DNA of 64,000 nucleotides, taken from the NCBI GenBank assembly GCA_937898415.1, contig CALDLA010000121.1:26630-90629 (forward strand), given 5' to 3'. The DNA is from an uncultured Prevotellaceae bacterium. GTDB lineage: Bacteria; Bacteroidota; Bacteroidia; Bacteroidales; Bacteroidaceae. The stretch's first letter is position 1. Each line of letters begins with the position of its first letter. A model generated the notes under the pieces. It did no database searches and was not told the origin of the DNA. It was given only the letters and a program-made list of their open reading frames with translations. Below are positions 17,702-26,559 of the stretch, piece after piece. Both the position numbers and the translations under genes were made by a program.

Positions 17702-18727
17702 TTATCTTGTTGTTCCTCTTATAACGAGCCGTGTACGAACTACACGTTTCTCCACCTTGTCCATGGGCGAATGGCCCTCCACCTTGTCAATCAGGATATC
17801 AGCAGCCTCCTCCCCTACCCGTTTGCCACGCTGTTCGACAGTGGTCAGCATGGGGTCACAGGCCACAGCACGCTGACCGTTGGTGAAACCGCAGATGCTG
17901 ACATCCTCAGGCACCCGCAGTCCAGCATGCTTGACGGTATAGAGAATGCCGATAGCCGTGTCATCGTTGACAGCAAAATAGCCGTCCGGGGGATTATCGA
18001 GTGCCATCAGCTTCGGCGTAACCAGCTCTGCATCAGCACGGTTATCACAGACGCTGACCATCTCCTCATCAATCTTCAGACCAAATTTAAGCAAGGCGTC
18101 CTTGTAGCCGTTGAAGCGGTTCTTCGAAATCTCCAGATGACGGGGAGCCCCAAAGAAAGCAATGCGCTTGCACCCTGTCTCAATAAGATAGCTCACGGCA
18201 TTGAAGGCTCCCATGTAGTCATCGACAACCACCCGACTGGCATTCACACCCGTACAGATGCGGTCGTAAAAGACGATGGGGATGCCCGAGTCTATCAGCC
18301 GCTGGAAATGCTCATAACGCTGGGTGTCCTTCGCCTGCGACACGATGACACCGCAGACCTTCAGCCGGTGGAACATCTCACAGATGCGGGTCTCACGCTC
18401 ATACTGCTCGTTGCTCAGTGCCACCATGATATAATAGCCACGAGCCATGGCCGTCTCCTCGATTCCTGTTAGGATTGACGAGAAGTAGTAGTGTGTAAAC
18501 TCCGGGACGATGACCCCGATGATCTTCGTTGTGGCCACTCGGCTGTGACGCAAGGCCGAGCCTATCACATTCGGATAGAAATTATGTTCGCGCGCGTACT
18601 GCTGAATCATCCGCCGCCGCTCCTCACTGATGCGGGGCGAATCCTTCAGCGCACGCGACACTGTAGCCACCGAAATACCCAGTTCGCGGGCGATGTCTTT
18701 CATCGTCATAGGCGTAGTTTCTTTCAT
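17702..18727 (-). CDS. LacI-family transcriptional regulator of the starch regulon
   Basis: 341 residues. N-terminal helix-turn-helix (TMKDIARELGISVATVSRAL, about residues 8-27) and hinge, then a periplasmic-binding-protein-like effector domain (about 65-335, IIGVIVPEFTHYYFSSIL). Divergent from susC, with a perfect TGCAAACGTTTGCA palindrome in between, consistent with autoregulation and control of susC. The same operator precedes malQ and the surface amylase. Effector is probably maltose or a maltodextrin (inference). The B. thetaiotaomicron sus locus instead uses the membrane activator SusR, which is absent here. Confidence 0.92.
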   Translation of the reverse strand: MKETTPMTMKDIARELGISVATVSRALKDSPRISEERRRMIQQYAREHNFYPNVIGSALRHSRVATTKIIGVIVPEFTHYYFSSILTGIEETAMARGYYIMVALSNEQYERETRICEMFHRLKVCGVIVSQAKDTQRYEHFQRLIDSGIPIVFYDRICTGVNASRVVVDDYMGAFNAVSYLIETGCKRIAFFGAPRHLEISKNRFNGYKDALLKFGLKIDEEMVSVCDNRADAELVTPKLMALDNPPDGYFAVNDDTAIGILYTVKHAGLRVPEDVSICGFTNGQRAVACDPMLTTVEQRGKRVGEEAADILIDKVEGHSPMDKVEKRVVRTRLVIRGTTR

Positions 18728-18746
18728 CGGTTTTTAATTGACAATG

Positions 18747-18754
18747 CAAAGATA
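18747..18754 (-). promoter_or_regulatory. -7 box of the lacI-transporter operon
   Basis: TATCTTTG on the minus strand, 20 nt before the regulator ATG. Its upstream edge is 62.5 bp from the operator centre at 18816.5, almost the mirror image of the susC side. Confidence 0.7.
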
Positions 18755-18809
18755 GTATTTTTTTAAATTCAGTGTTCTGGGATTTACGTATATTACACAT
18801 ACACAGTCA

Positions 18810-18823
18810 TGCAAACGTTTGCA
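18810..18823. promoter_or_regulatory. LacI-type operator between divergent lacI and susC
   Basis: Perfect 14-bp palindrome TGCAAACGTTTGCA, midway between the two divergent -7 boxes (62.5 bp to lacI, 61.5 bp to susC). Confidence 0.9.
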
Positions 18824-18877
18824 CTGACATAATAACGAAATTAAATAAAAAAAAGTACAATGTAAGCGAAAGAAAAC

Positions 18878-18885
18878 TAACTTTG
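18878..18885 (+). promoter_or_regulatory. -7 box of the starch susCDEF operon
   Basis: TAACTTTG, followed by a leader of about 40 nt to the ATG at 18932. It lies 61.5 bp downstream of the operator centre. Confidence 0.7.
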
Positions 18886-18931
18886 CAGCAGAATTTTACG
18901 TAAAACTATAAATTAACTCTAATTAAATGTA

Positions 18932-21900
18932 ATGATGAAGCAGGTAAACATTCAAATCCCGCTTAGGATGCTCGGCCTCCTGTTAGGCCTATTCCTATCG
19001 GTAGGCGCCTTTGCACAGATTACAGTAAAGGGCCATGTGAAAGACTCGCAGGGAGAACCCATCATCGGCGCAACTGTCCGGGTTGTCGGACAGACGACGG
19101 GAGGGACAATTTCTGACTTCGACGGAAATTTCACCTTGCAGGCAAAACAAGGAGCACAGCTCAGCATCAGCTACGTGGGCTACCAGACGGCCACTGTGGC
19201 TGCCGCCCCTAACGTGACGGTTACGCTGCAGGACGATGCCGCACTGATTAACGAGGTGGTGGTCATCGGTTATGGTGTAGCCAAGAAGAATGACCTGACC
19301 GGTTCGGTCGTCGCCATGAAACCTGATGAGAAGAACCACGGTATCGTCACCACGGCTCAGGACATGATTCAGGGTAAGATTGCCGGTGTGAACGTCAACA
19401 CGGCATCAGGCGAACCAGGCGGAGCCGCACAGATCCGCATTCGTGGCGGCGCCTCGCTGAATGCCTCGAACAGTCCGCTGATAGTCATCGACGGCATGCC
19501 CATGGACAACAACAGCACCAAGGGTATGAACAACCCACTGTCACTGGTCAACCCGAACGACATTGAGTCGTTCACCGTGCTGAAGGACGCCTCAGCCACA
19601 GCCATCTACGGTAGCCGCGGTTCTAACGGCGTCATCATCATCACCACCAAAAAGGGTCGCAAGAACCAGGCTCCCAAGGTATCCTACAACGGAACGTTCT
19701 CGCTCAGTGCCATTGCGAAGAAACTCGACGTGATGGATGCCAGCGAATACCGCCAGTTCATCAAGGACTACTACGGCGAGGAGTCGGATGCCTATAAGGG
19801 ACTGGGCGACGCTGACACCGACTGGCAGGATGAGATCTACCGTACGGGGGTCAGCCACGACCACAATGTCAGCGTCACCGGCGGTGTCGGCAACCAGGCA
19901 TGGTCCATGCCCTACCGCGTGAGTGCTGGCTATACCAACCAGCAGGGTATCCTGAAGGGTTCTGACTACAGCCGCGTCACCGCAGGCTTCACGCTGAATC
20001 CCTCGCTGCTGGAGGATCACCTGACCATGAACATCAATGGTAAGTACGCCTACTCGAAGACGAATCCTGGCGGTCAGGGGGCCATCGGCAACGCTACCCG
20101 CATGGATCCGACACGTCCCGTCAAGAGCGATGACGAAGAGTTCAAGAACTGGGGCGGCTACTGGCAGTGGACCAAGCCGACCACGAGCTACGACCCCACC
20201 TTCCCTTACGACCGTAACGGCGATGCTCCGTCGAACCCCGTCGAGCAGATTGAGCACTACACGTTCAACAAGAGCGCAAACGTATTGCTGGGTAACTTCG
20301 AAGCTGACTATAAGATTCACGGTTTCGAAGATCTCCGCCTGCACATGAATCTGGCCGGTGAGTATACCGACGGTGGTGAGTACACCGATAACGGTCCTTA
20401 CAACACCTATTCTTTCTACTATGGCAGCACCGGCGAAGACAAGGAGAAGAAGTACAACCTCGTCGGTACTGGCTATGTCCAGTATTACAAGGACTTCAAC
20501 AAAGACAACCACTTCGACATCATGGCCGGCTACGAATACAGCCGCACCAAGTACTGGGGCAACAACTGGTATAAGAGCTACTATCCCTTTACCTACGAGG
20601 GTACTGACGATGACGGCAATCCCAAGGCCGGCACGCTGAACAGCTCGTCAGAGAGGAGATGGAGGGGCCAAATGGTGCTCGTCAGCTGGATTGGCCGTGC
20701 CAACTACACGCTGTTGGACCGTTACCTGCTCACCTTCACCGCCCGCTACGACGGTTCAAGCCGCTTTGCCGACGGTCACCGCTGGGGTTTCTTCCCCGCT
20801 GCCGCCGCTGCATGGCGCATCAAGGACGAACCGTTCATGAAGAACGTCGAGGCCGTCAGCGACCTGAAACTGCGTCTCGGCTGGGGTAAGACCGGCCAGC
20901 AGGACACTGGCAGGGAATACTACACCCCGACCTACCAGATGACAACCACCAACGACCACCTTTATCCTATCGGTGAAGGCAACCCCGGAACGCTATTCCG
21001 TCCGCTGGTTTACAATAACGAGTTGACATGGGAGACCACCACGACCTGGAACATCGGTCTGGACTTCGGTATGTTTGACCAGCGTCTGACCCTGAACTTC
21101 GACGCCTACAAGCGAAACACCACCGACCTGCTCTGCACGCCGACCATCGCTGCCGGACAGAACTACGACAACAAGATGCTACTGAACGCCGGCGAACTGC
21201 AGAACTACGGTATTGAACTGGCCATCAGCGGCAAGCCCATCGTTACCAAGGACTGGTTCCTTGAACTGGGCGCCAACGTTGCCTATAACAATAATGAGGT
21301 GAAGGAACTGTACGGCGGACGCGACATGATTGAGGCCGGACTGACCGTCGGTATGCAGAAGGGCCTGACCTATCACAAGGTGGGCCAGCCCGCCAATTCC
21401 TTCTGGGTCTACCAGCAGGTATACGACGAGACGGGTCGTCCCATTCAGGGTGCCTACGTCGATCGTAATGGCGACGGCAACATTGACGACAACGACCGCT
21501 ATTTCTACAAGCACATTGCAGCGCCCTGGACCGGCGGTTTCTACCTGAAGGCTTCTTATAAGAACTGGGACCTCGGCACGAACTTCCGCGTAAGCCTCGG
21601 CAACTACGTCTACAACGACCTCATCGAGAGCCGTATGAACACCGACGTGCGCTACAATGCCTCGAAGAATTTCTACGAGAACACCACACCTGATGTGGCT
21701 GCCCTGAGGTGGAAGTCGTACGACTATCCCCTGAGCGACTACTTCGTACAGAACGCCTCGTTCCTGAAGTGTGACAACATCACTTTGGGCTACAACTTCG
21801 AGGAACTGCTGAAGAGCAGCGGCTACAACGGACTCAGTGGCCGTATCTATGCTTCTTGCACGAACGTCTTCACCGTCACCAAGTACTCTGGACTTGACCC

Positions 21901-21979
21901 CGAGCAGATTTCCGGCTTCGAGGGCAGCGTCTATCCGCGTAGCCGCACCTTCCTCCTGGGTCTCAACCTGAACTTCTAA
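18932..21979 (+). CDS. susC: SusC-like TonB-dependent outer-membrane transporter (starch)
   Basis: 1015 residues. Signal peptide to about residue 29 (GLFLSVGAFAQ), carboxypeptidase-regulatory-like domain (about 31-105, GHVKDSQGEPIIGATV), the SusC TonB-box-like segment EVVVIGYG, plug domain (about 115-225, IRIRGGASLN...VIDGMPMD), then a 22-strand-type barrel ending in aromatic FLLGLNLNF. It imports glycans bound by the SusD partner 27 nt downstream. Starch as substrate is inferred from the SusE/SusF genes, the shared operator and the flanking amylolytic genes. ATG 18932 or the adjacent ATG 18935 may be used. Confidence 0.95.
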   Translation: MMKQVNIQIPLRMLGLLLGLFLSVGAFAQITVKGHVKDSQGEPIIGATVRVVGQTTGGTISDFDGNFTLQAKQGAQLSISYVGYQTATVAAAPNVTVTLQDDAALINEVVVIGYGVAKKNDLTGSVVAMKPDEKNHGIVTTAQDMIQGKIAGVNVNTASGEPGGAAQIRIRGGASLNASNSPLIVIDGMPMDNNSTKGMNNPLSLVNPNDIESFTVLKDASATAIYGSRGSNGVIIITTKKGRKNQAPKVSYNGTFSLSAIAKKLDVMDASEYRQFIKDYYGEESDAYKGLGDADTDWQDEIYRTGVSHDHNVSVTGGVGNQAWSMPYRVSAGYTNQQGILKGSDYSRVTAGFTLNPSLLEDHLTMNINGKYAYSKTNPGGQGAIGNATRMDPTRPVKSDDEEFKNWGGYWQWTKPTTSYDPTFPYDRNGDAPSNPVEQIEHYTFNKSANVLLGNFEADYKIHGFEDLRLHMNLAGEYTDGGEYTDNGPYNTYSFYYGSTGEDKEKKYNLVGTGYVQYYKDFNKDNHFDIMAGYEYSRTKYWGNNWYKSYYPFTYEGTDDDGNPKAGTLNSSSERRWRGQMVLVSWIGRANYTLLDRYLLTFTARYDGSSRFADGHRWGFFPAAAAAWRIKDEPFMKNVEAVSDLKLRLGWGKTGQQDTGREYYTPTYQMTTTNDHLYPIGEGNPGTLFRPLVYNNELTWETTTTWNIGLDFGMFDQRLTLNFDAYKRNTTDLLCTPTIAAGQNYDNKMLLNAGELQNYGIELAISGKPIVTKDWFLELGANVAYNNNEVKELYGGRDMIEAGLTVGMQKGLTYHKVGQPANSFWVYQQVYDETGRPIQGAYVDRNGDGNIDDNDRYFYKHIAAPWTGGFYLKASYKNWDLGTNFRVSLGNYVYNDLIESRMNTDVRYNASKNFYENTTPDVAALRWKSYDYPLSDYFVQNASFLKCDNITLGYNFEELLKSSGYNGLSGRIYASCTNVFTVTKYSGLDPEQISGFEGSVYPRSRTFLLGLNLNF

Positions 21980-22006
21980 TCACACAACTATAAATAAGAA
22001 CGCAAT

Positions 22007-23722
22007 ATGAAACTCAATAAAATCAAAGCAATGGTTCCGGCAGCGCTGCTACTGTTTGCCGCCGGTGTAACCTCCTGCATGGATGACCTGGACAAGGGCA
22101 ATATCGACCCGAACGTACAGGCAGAGCCCGACATCACCGCGCTCTACAGCAAGTGCTACGCCTGTCTCATTATGGAAGGCATGGACGGTGGAGCCGACTT
22201 CTCGGTCGAGGATGCCGGTAAATCGACCTTCGTACGCAACCTCTACAACGCCAACGTGCTGTCGACCGACGAGGGTATCTGCTGGTGGACTGACGGCGGA
22301 CTCGAGGACTACGGCAGGAACACGCCGAAACCCAACAGCGATGCCATTCGTTTCCTGTACTACCGTCTCATCACGAATATCTCCTACTGCAACCACTACT
22401 TAGAGCTGGACGGTGCCAAGGCCGACCAGGCTAAGCTGGCCGAGGTGCGCTTCATCCGTGCCTACCTCTATTACCAGATGCTCGACCTTTTCGGAGACCC
22501 GACGTTTATCCCCGCCGTGTCAAGCGATATGCCACGCCAGGCTCACTCCTACAATTCCAAGTTTGAAGCAGGAAAGGACTACAGCCGCGCCGAACTGCTG
22601 GCCCTGGGCCGCGAGTTCCTCTTCGGCTGGGTGAAGAGCGAGCTGGAAGAAGCAGAGAAGAACCTGCTGGATCCTCAGCCGAAGAACGACAGCAACCCCA
22701 ACTACGGTCGCGTCGACAAGGCTGCCGCCTGGCTCATGCTGAGCCGTCTGTACCTGAACGCCGGTACCTATCTGAACAACGACGGTCAGAACAATCCCTA
22801 CTGGGCACAGGCCTTGGAGTATGGCGAGAAGGTCATCACCTCCGGCTACACGCTGTTTGACGACAGCAAGATGGACGCCAAAGCCAAAGCCATGGGCTAC
22901 AAGCCCTACGACCTGCTCTTCATGGGCGACAATGGTTCCAACGGTGCTTCGTGCGAGGCCGTCTTCCCGCTGCTGCAGGATGGTAAGGTGACCAAGGGCT
23001 ATGGTGGTTCCATGTTCTTCGTGGCCGCCATGTGGAATCCCGATATGGCCAACGTCATCGGTCTGGATGCCGGTACGAACCAGAACACGTGGGCTGGTAT
23101 GCGCTGCCGTCCGCAGCTGTTAGAGAAGTTCACCAGCAACCCCAACTCATACGTAGGCAAGACGGCTGCCGAGATCCGTGCCATGAGTACCGACGACCGC
23201 GCCATCTTCTGGGGCGTCGACCATACGCTCTCAGTATTCCCCAACAGCGAGTTCTCACACGGTATCACCACGCCGAAGTGGCACAACAACTACTCGAACG
23301 GCGGTACACCTCATGATGCCAGCGACGTCGACATCGACTTCTTCCTGCTGCGCGTGGCCGAGGCTTACCTCAATGCCGCCGAGGCTGCCCTTCACACTGG
23401 CGCAGCCGACAAGGCTAAGCAGTATATGGATGCCATCCGCAACCGTGCCCATGCCGCCACCCGTGGCAGCTACACCCTGGATGACGTGCTCGATGAGCGT
23501 GCCCGTGAATTCTACTTCGAGGTCATCCGCCGTCCCGACCTCATCCGCTACAACCGCTTCGGCGGCCTGGATGTCACCTACGGCTGGGAAGGCAAGGGCG
23601 GTAACGAGACCTACACGGGTGCTGCCTTCGAGAAGTACCTCAACGTCTACCCCATCCCCTCAACTGAGGTCATGGCGAACTCGAACCTGATCCAGATTGA
23701 CGGCTACACAGAGATTGAATAA
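22007..23722 (+). CDS. susD: SusD-like starch-binding outer-membrane lipoprotein
   Basis: 571 residues with a lipoprotein signal peptide (AAGVTSCMDD; lipid on Cys near residue 25). RagB/SusD family: N-terminal tetratricopeptide-type helices (VRFIRAYLYYQMLDLFGDP) and the C-terminal segment with DERAREFYFEVIRRPDLIRYNRFGG, which is strongly family-specific. It caps the SusC barrel and binds the glycan. The gap to susC is 27 nt, and the SusE-type gene follows. Confidence 0.95.
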   Translation: MKLNKIKAMVPAALLLFAAGVTSCMDDLDKGNIDPNVQAEPDITALYSKCYACLIMEGMDGGADFSVEDAGKSTFVRNLYNANVLSTDEGICWWTDGGLEDYGRNTPKPNSDAIRFLYYRLITNISYCNHYLELDGAKADQAKLAEVRFIRAYLYYQMLDLFGDPTFIPAVSSDMPRQAHSYNSKFEAGKDYSRAELLALGREFLFGWVKSELEEAEKNLLDPQPKNDSNPNYGRVDKAAAWLMLSRLYLNAGTYLNNDGQNNPYWAQALEYGEKVITSGYTLFDDSKMDAKAKAMGYKPYDLLFMGDNGSNGASCEAVFPLLQDGKVTKGYGGSMFFVAAMWNPDMANVIGLDAGTNQNTWAGMRCRPQLLEKFTSNPNSYVGKTAAEIRAMSTDDRAIFWGVDHTLSVFPNSEFSHGITTPKWHNNYSNGGTPHDASDVDIDFFLLRVAEAYLNAAEAALHTGAADKAKQYMDAIRNRAHAATRGSYTLDDVLDERAREFYFEVIRRPDLIRYNRFGGLDVTYGWEGKGGNETYTGAAFEKYLNVYPIPSTEVMANSNLIQIDGYTEIE

Positions 23723-23744
23723 TAATAACTGAAGATTGAAGATT

Positions 23745-24974
23745 ATGAATAGCAAGATATTTCATTCACTGACCATGTTCATGGCAGGTTGCGGCTTGGC
23801 CGCAACACTGACGGCCTGCTCGGATGACAACGACTCGAACCCCTCGCTGATTCAGCCTGACGGATTCACGCTGAACACGCCGGCATACGTCAACGAGACT
23901 GTAGACCTGCTGTCAACCAATGAGCTGCAGCTGTCGTGGAGCCAGCCGCAGTATACGTCCGACAATGCACCGCTGCTGGTGACCTACGAGATACAGGTGT
24001 CGCCCACCAACAAGTTCACCGTGTCCACTGATCAGGCCGCTGCCGACGAGAGCGGTAACACCGTGGCCGACTACGCCGCAATGACCCGTACCTCGACAAA
24101 GTGTACTTACACGCTGCTGTCGGCCGACCTTGACAAGGCCCTTATGCAAATTATGAAGTGGACGGCATCAAATGTGCCCGAAGTACAGACGGTCTTCCTG
24201 CGCATCAATGCCTTCATCGACGAGAATGGCACACGCCTGAACAGCGTCGTTTCGAACACCATTGAACTGAAGTTCAACCCATACTACATTGAGTTGAAGG
24301 ACGCTGCACCCATCATGTGGTATCTCGTGGGTAACGACATCCTCGATGGCACCTGGAGCAACAATCCCGGTGTCAGCAGCCTGCCCATGTTCGTCCAGAG
24401 CGACTTCGCCTACGACAAGGCTACGGGTACGGGCGAGATTACCTATCTGAACTACATCACCACCGAAGGTTGGAAGATTCAGCCTCAGGACTTCAACTGG
24501 GACCTCGGCTTCATGAGTGGCGGCTCAGCCAACACAGCTGTCTTCCGCGACGGCGGTGCCGATGCCGGTAACATCTGGTGTGAGCCTGCTGGCTACTACT
24601 TAGTGACCGTCAACACGGCTACGAACACCTGCACTATCGTCCAGCAGGACATCACGCCGAAGGTGTACGGCCAGATTTGCGTGGCTGGTTCGTTCAACGA
24701 ATGGAGCGACACCGACATGACTCCTGCCAACAAGAGCGGCGAGAACCACGTCTGGGCATACATCATGGAGGTTCCTGCCGGCGAGACCGTGCAGATGAAG
24801 TTCAAGATTGCGGGCAGCTGGGACACCAACTGGGGCTATGGCGCAGCCGACGGCGAGGTGAACCTCTGCGGTAAGGGTACCGGCGGTGGCCATAACATTG
24901 GCGTAGCCGAAGGCACATGGATTATCGTATTCAACGACATCACCGGTGAGTTCAGCATTACCCCGAAGGAGTAG
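23745..24974 (+). CDS. susE: SusE-like outer-membrane starch-binding lipoprotein
   Basis: About 409 residues from ATG 23745; a TTG-initiated version nine nt upstream lies in a GAAGATT microrepeat and is not favoured. Lipobox LTACSDD. An N-terminal Ig-like SusE domain (about 35-175, SWSQPQYTSDNAPLLVTYEIQVSPTN) precedes two starch-binding-like modules. The first contains MWYLVGNDILDGTWSNN. The second spans about 305-409 (ICVAGSFNEWSDTD ... GTWIIVFNDITGEFSI). Surface-exposed binding of starch next to SusCD is the family role. Confidence 0.88.
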   Translation: MNSKIFHSLTMFMAGCGLAATLTACSDDNDSNPSLIQPDGFTLNTPAYVNETVDLLSTNELQLSWSQPQYTSDNAPLLVTYEIQVSPTNKFTVSTDQAAADESGNTVADYAAMTRTSTKCTYTLLSADLDKALMQIMKWTASNVPEVQTVFLRINAFIDENGTRLNSVVSNTIELKFNPYYIELKDAAPIMWYLVGNDILDGTWSNNPGVSSLPMFVQSDFAYDKATGTGEITYLNYITTEGWKIQPQDFNWDLGFMSGGSANTAVFRDGGADAGNIWCEPAGYYLVTVNTATNTCTIVQQDITPKVYGQICVAGSFNEWSDTDMTPANKSGENHVWAYIMEVPAGETVQMKFKIAGSWDTNWGYGAADGEVNLCGKGTGGGHNIGVAEGTWIIVFNDITGEFSITPKE

Positions 24975-24987
24975 GCGCTGCGTTTGT

Positions 24988-25014
24988 GAAAAGTGATAAG
25001 TGATAAGTGAAAAC
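24988..25014 (+). repeat. AGTGATA/AGTGAAA microrepeat spacer
   Basis: GTGAAAAGTGATAAGTGATA and following bases form a 7-nt tandem repeat filling the gap between the SusE and SusF genes. One of a family of 7-8-nt spacers in this window. Confidence 0.8.
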
Positions 25015-25032
25015 TTTAAATACTGAAAGATT

Positions 25033-26472
25033 ATGAAGAAAAGCATATTATGTGGAATTGCCTTGGTAGCAGGACTCTGGTCCTGCACCGAGGACTACAC
25101 CGACTGGGCAGACCCACAGCAGAACGCTGCAAAGGAGGCTGCGCAGAAACTGGAAATGATGGTGCAGCCCACCACCCAATCCATCGACTTCGCCACCTAC
25201 ACCGCACCGACGGTGCAGTTGTTCACCACCAATCTCAATGAGCAGCAGGCCAAGGAGTACAACGTGCTGTTCACTGGCGACGACGCCACAAAAACCGAGA
25301 CTCTCATTGCCGACGCTGCCGGCCACATTCAGACAGCACAGCTGAAGGACGTAGTCATCAGCCTCTTCGGCAAGGCTCCTACCGAGCGCACCCTGAACGT
25401 CACGGTAGCAGCAATAGCTACCAACGCCACCGCCGACGGTCCTGTCCAGGTACTCCGCCAGGCCAGTCCCTTCAACCTGAAGGCCACGCTCGACGCACCG
25501 TTCATTGACTCGGGCTACTACCTGACCGGCGACTTTGCCGGATGGAACAAGGATGGTGCACTGGCCTTCACCCACTTAGGCAGCGGCAGCGTCTACGACG
25601 ATCCTGAGTTCCAGATTATGTTCACCGCCACGGCTGACAACCAGTACTGGAAGATTATCTCTGCCACCAACTACAACGGCGACTTCTGGTCAGAAGGACC
25701 GACGGGTGTCGTGGGTACAGTCGTCGACGGCGATACCAGTGCCGAAGGACTGCTGACCACCACCAAGCCGCAGGCAGGTAAGATTGAGAAAGGCGGACTC
25801 TACCTGATGACCATCAACATGATGGAGTACACTTACAGCATCAAGGCCGTAGCTCCGCAGTTCTATATGGTCGGTGCTCTGCCCGGATGGAATGCGGAAG
25901 GTGCTGCCACAGCTATCCTCTACCCGCAGTCGAACACCGTCATGACCTACACCTCGAAGTACACCGGTGCATGGGACTTGAAACTCTGGAACAAGAACGA
26001 CCTGGGCAACTGGGACGCCTGCTATGGATGTAAGGTCGACGGTGACAACTCGCCTGCCGGCGATCTCATCAACAGCGGTGCACAGGCCATCTCGGCTCCC
26101 TCGGCAGAGTTCTACACCCTGACCGTCGACGTAGCCAATATGACCTACAGCTGGACCAAACTCGACAACCAGACTCCGACGGAGTACATCTCCATGGGCG
26201 TCATCGGCGACTTCAACAGCTGGGGCGGCGACATGGAGATGAAACAGGTGACACCGCACAACTGGTATGTCGTGGGCACCGTCACCGACGGCGGTCTGAA
26301 ATTCCGCGCCAACGGCGGCTGGGATGTAAACTGGGGTGCTGAGCTCACAGTCACCGACACAAGCTTCTATGGCAAGGGTGTGGCCAATGGTGCCAACATC
26401 AGCGTACCGGCAGGCACCTACGCCTTCTACCTGAATGACATCACCGGCGACTTCGCCATTGTCAAACAGTGA
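25033..26472 (+). CDS. susF: SusF-like outer-membrane starch-binding lipoprotein
   Basis: 479 residues, lipobox GLWSCTED. An N-terminal SusE/F-type domain (about 35-155) is followed by three starch-binding-like modules: about 160-275 (YYLTGDFAGWNKDG), 275-375 (FYMVGALPGWNAEG) and 378-479 (SMGVIGDFNSWGGD ... GTYAFYLNDITGDFAI). The tryptophan in each GxW motif is the likely sugar-stacking residue. Three binding modules match SusF rather than SusE. Last gene before a strong hairpin at 26503-26536. Confidence 0.88.
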   Translation: MKKSILCGIALVAGLWSCTEDYTDWADPQQNAAKEAAQKLEMMVQPTTQSIDFATYTAPTVQLFTTNLNEQQAKEYNVLFTGDDATKTETLIADAAGHIQTAQLKDVVISLFGKAPTERTLNVTVAAIATNATADGPVQVLRQASPFNLKATLDAPFIDSGYYLTGDFAGWNKDGALAFTHLGSGSVYDDPEFQIMFTATADNQYWKIISATNYNGDFWSEGPTGVVGTVVDGDTSAEGLLTTTKPQAGKIEKGGLYLMTINMMEYTYSIKAVAPQFYMVGALPGWNAEGAATAILYPQSNTVMTYTSKYTGAWDLKLWNKNDLGNWDACYGCKVDGDNSPAGDLINSGAQAISAPSAEFYTLTVDVANMTYSWTKLDNQTPTEYISMGVIGDFNSWGGDMEMKQVTPHNWYVVGTVTDGGLKFRANGGWDVNWGAELTVTDTSFYGKGVANGANISVPAGTYAFYLNDITGDFAIVKQ

Positions 26473-26502
26473 CGTCCAATAACGACTAAGCCAATATCAA
26501 GC

Positions 26503-26536
26503 TACGGACTCCACAGGTACGCTTGTGGAGTCCGTA
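26503..26536 (+). terminator. terminator-like hairpin after susF
   Basis: Perfect 13-bp stem TACGGACTCCACA / TGTGGAGTCCGTA with an 8-nt loop. Only a weak T tract follows (AGTTTAAC), so it may attenuate or protect the mRNA end rather than fully terminate. No good TAnnTTTG box is seen between it and the next ATG (26560). Confidence 0.65.
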
Positions 26537-26559
26537 AGTTTAACTAAAACATCCTAAAC

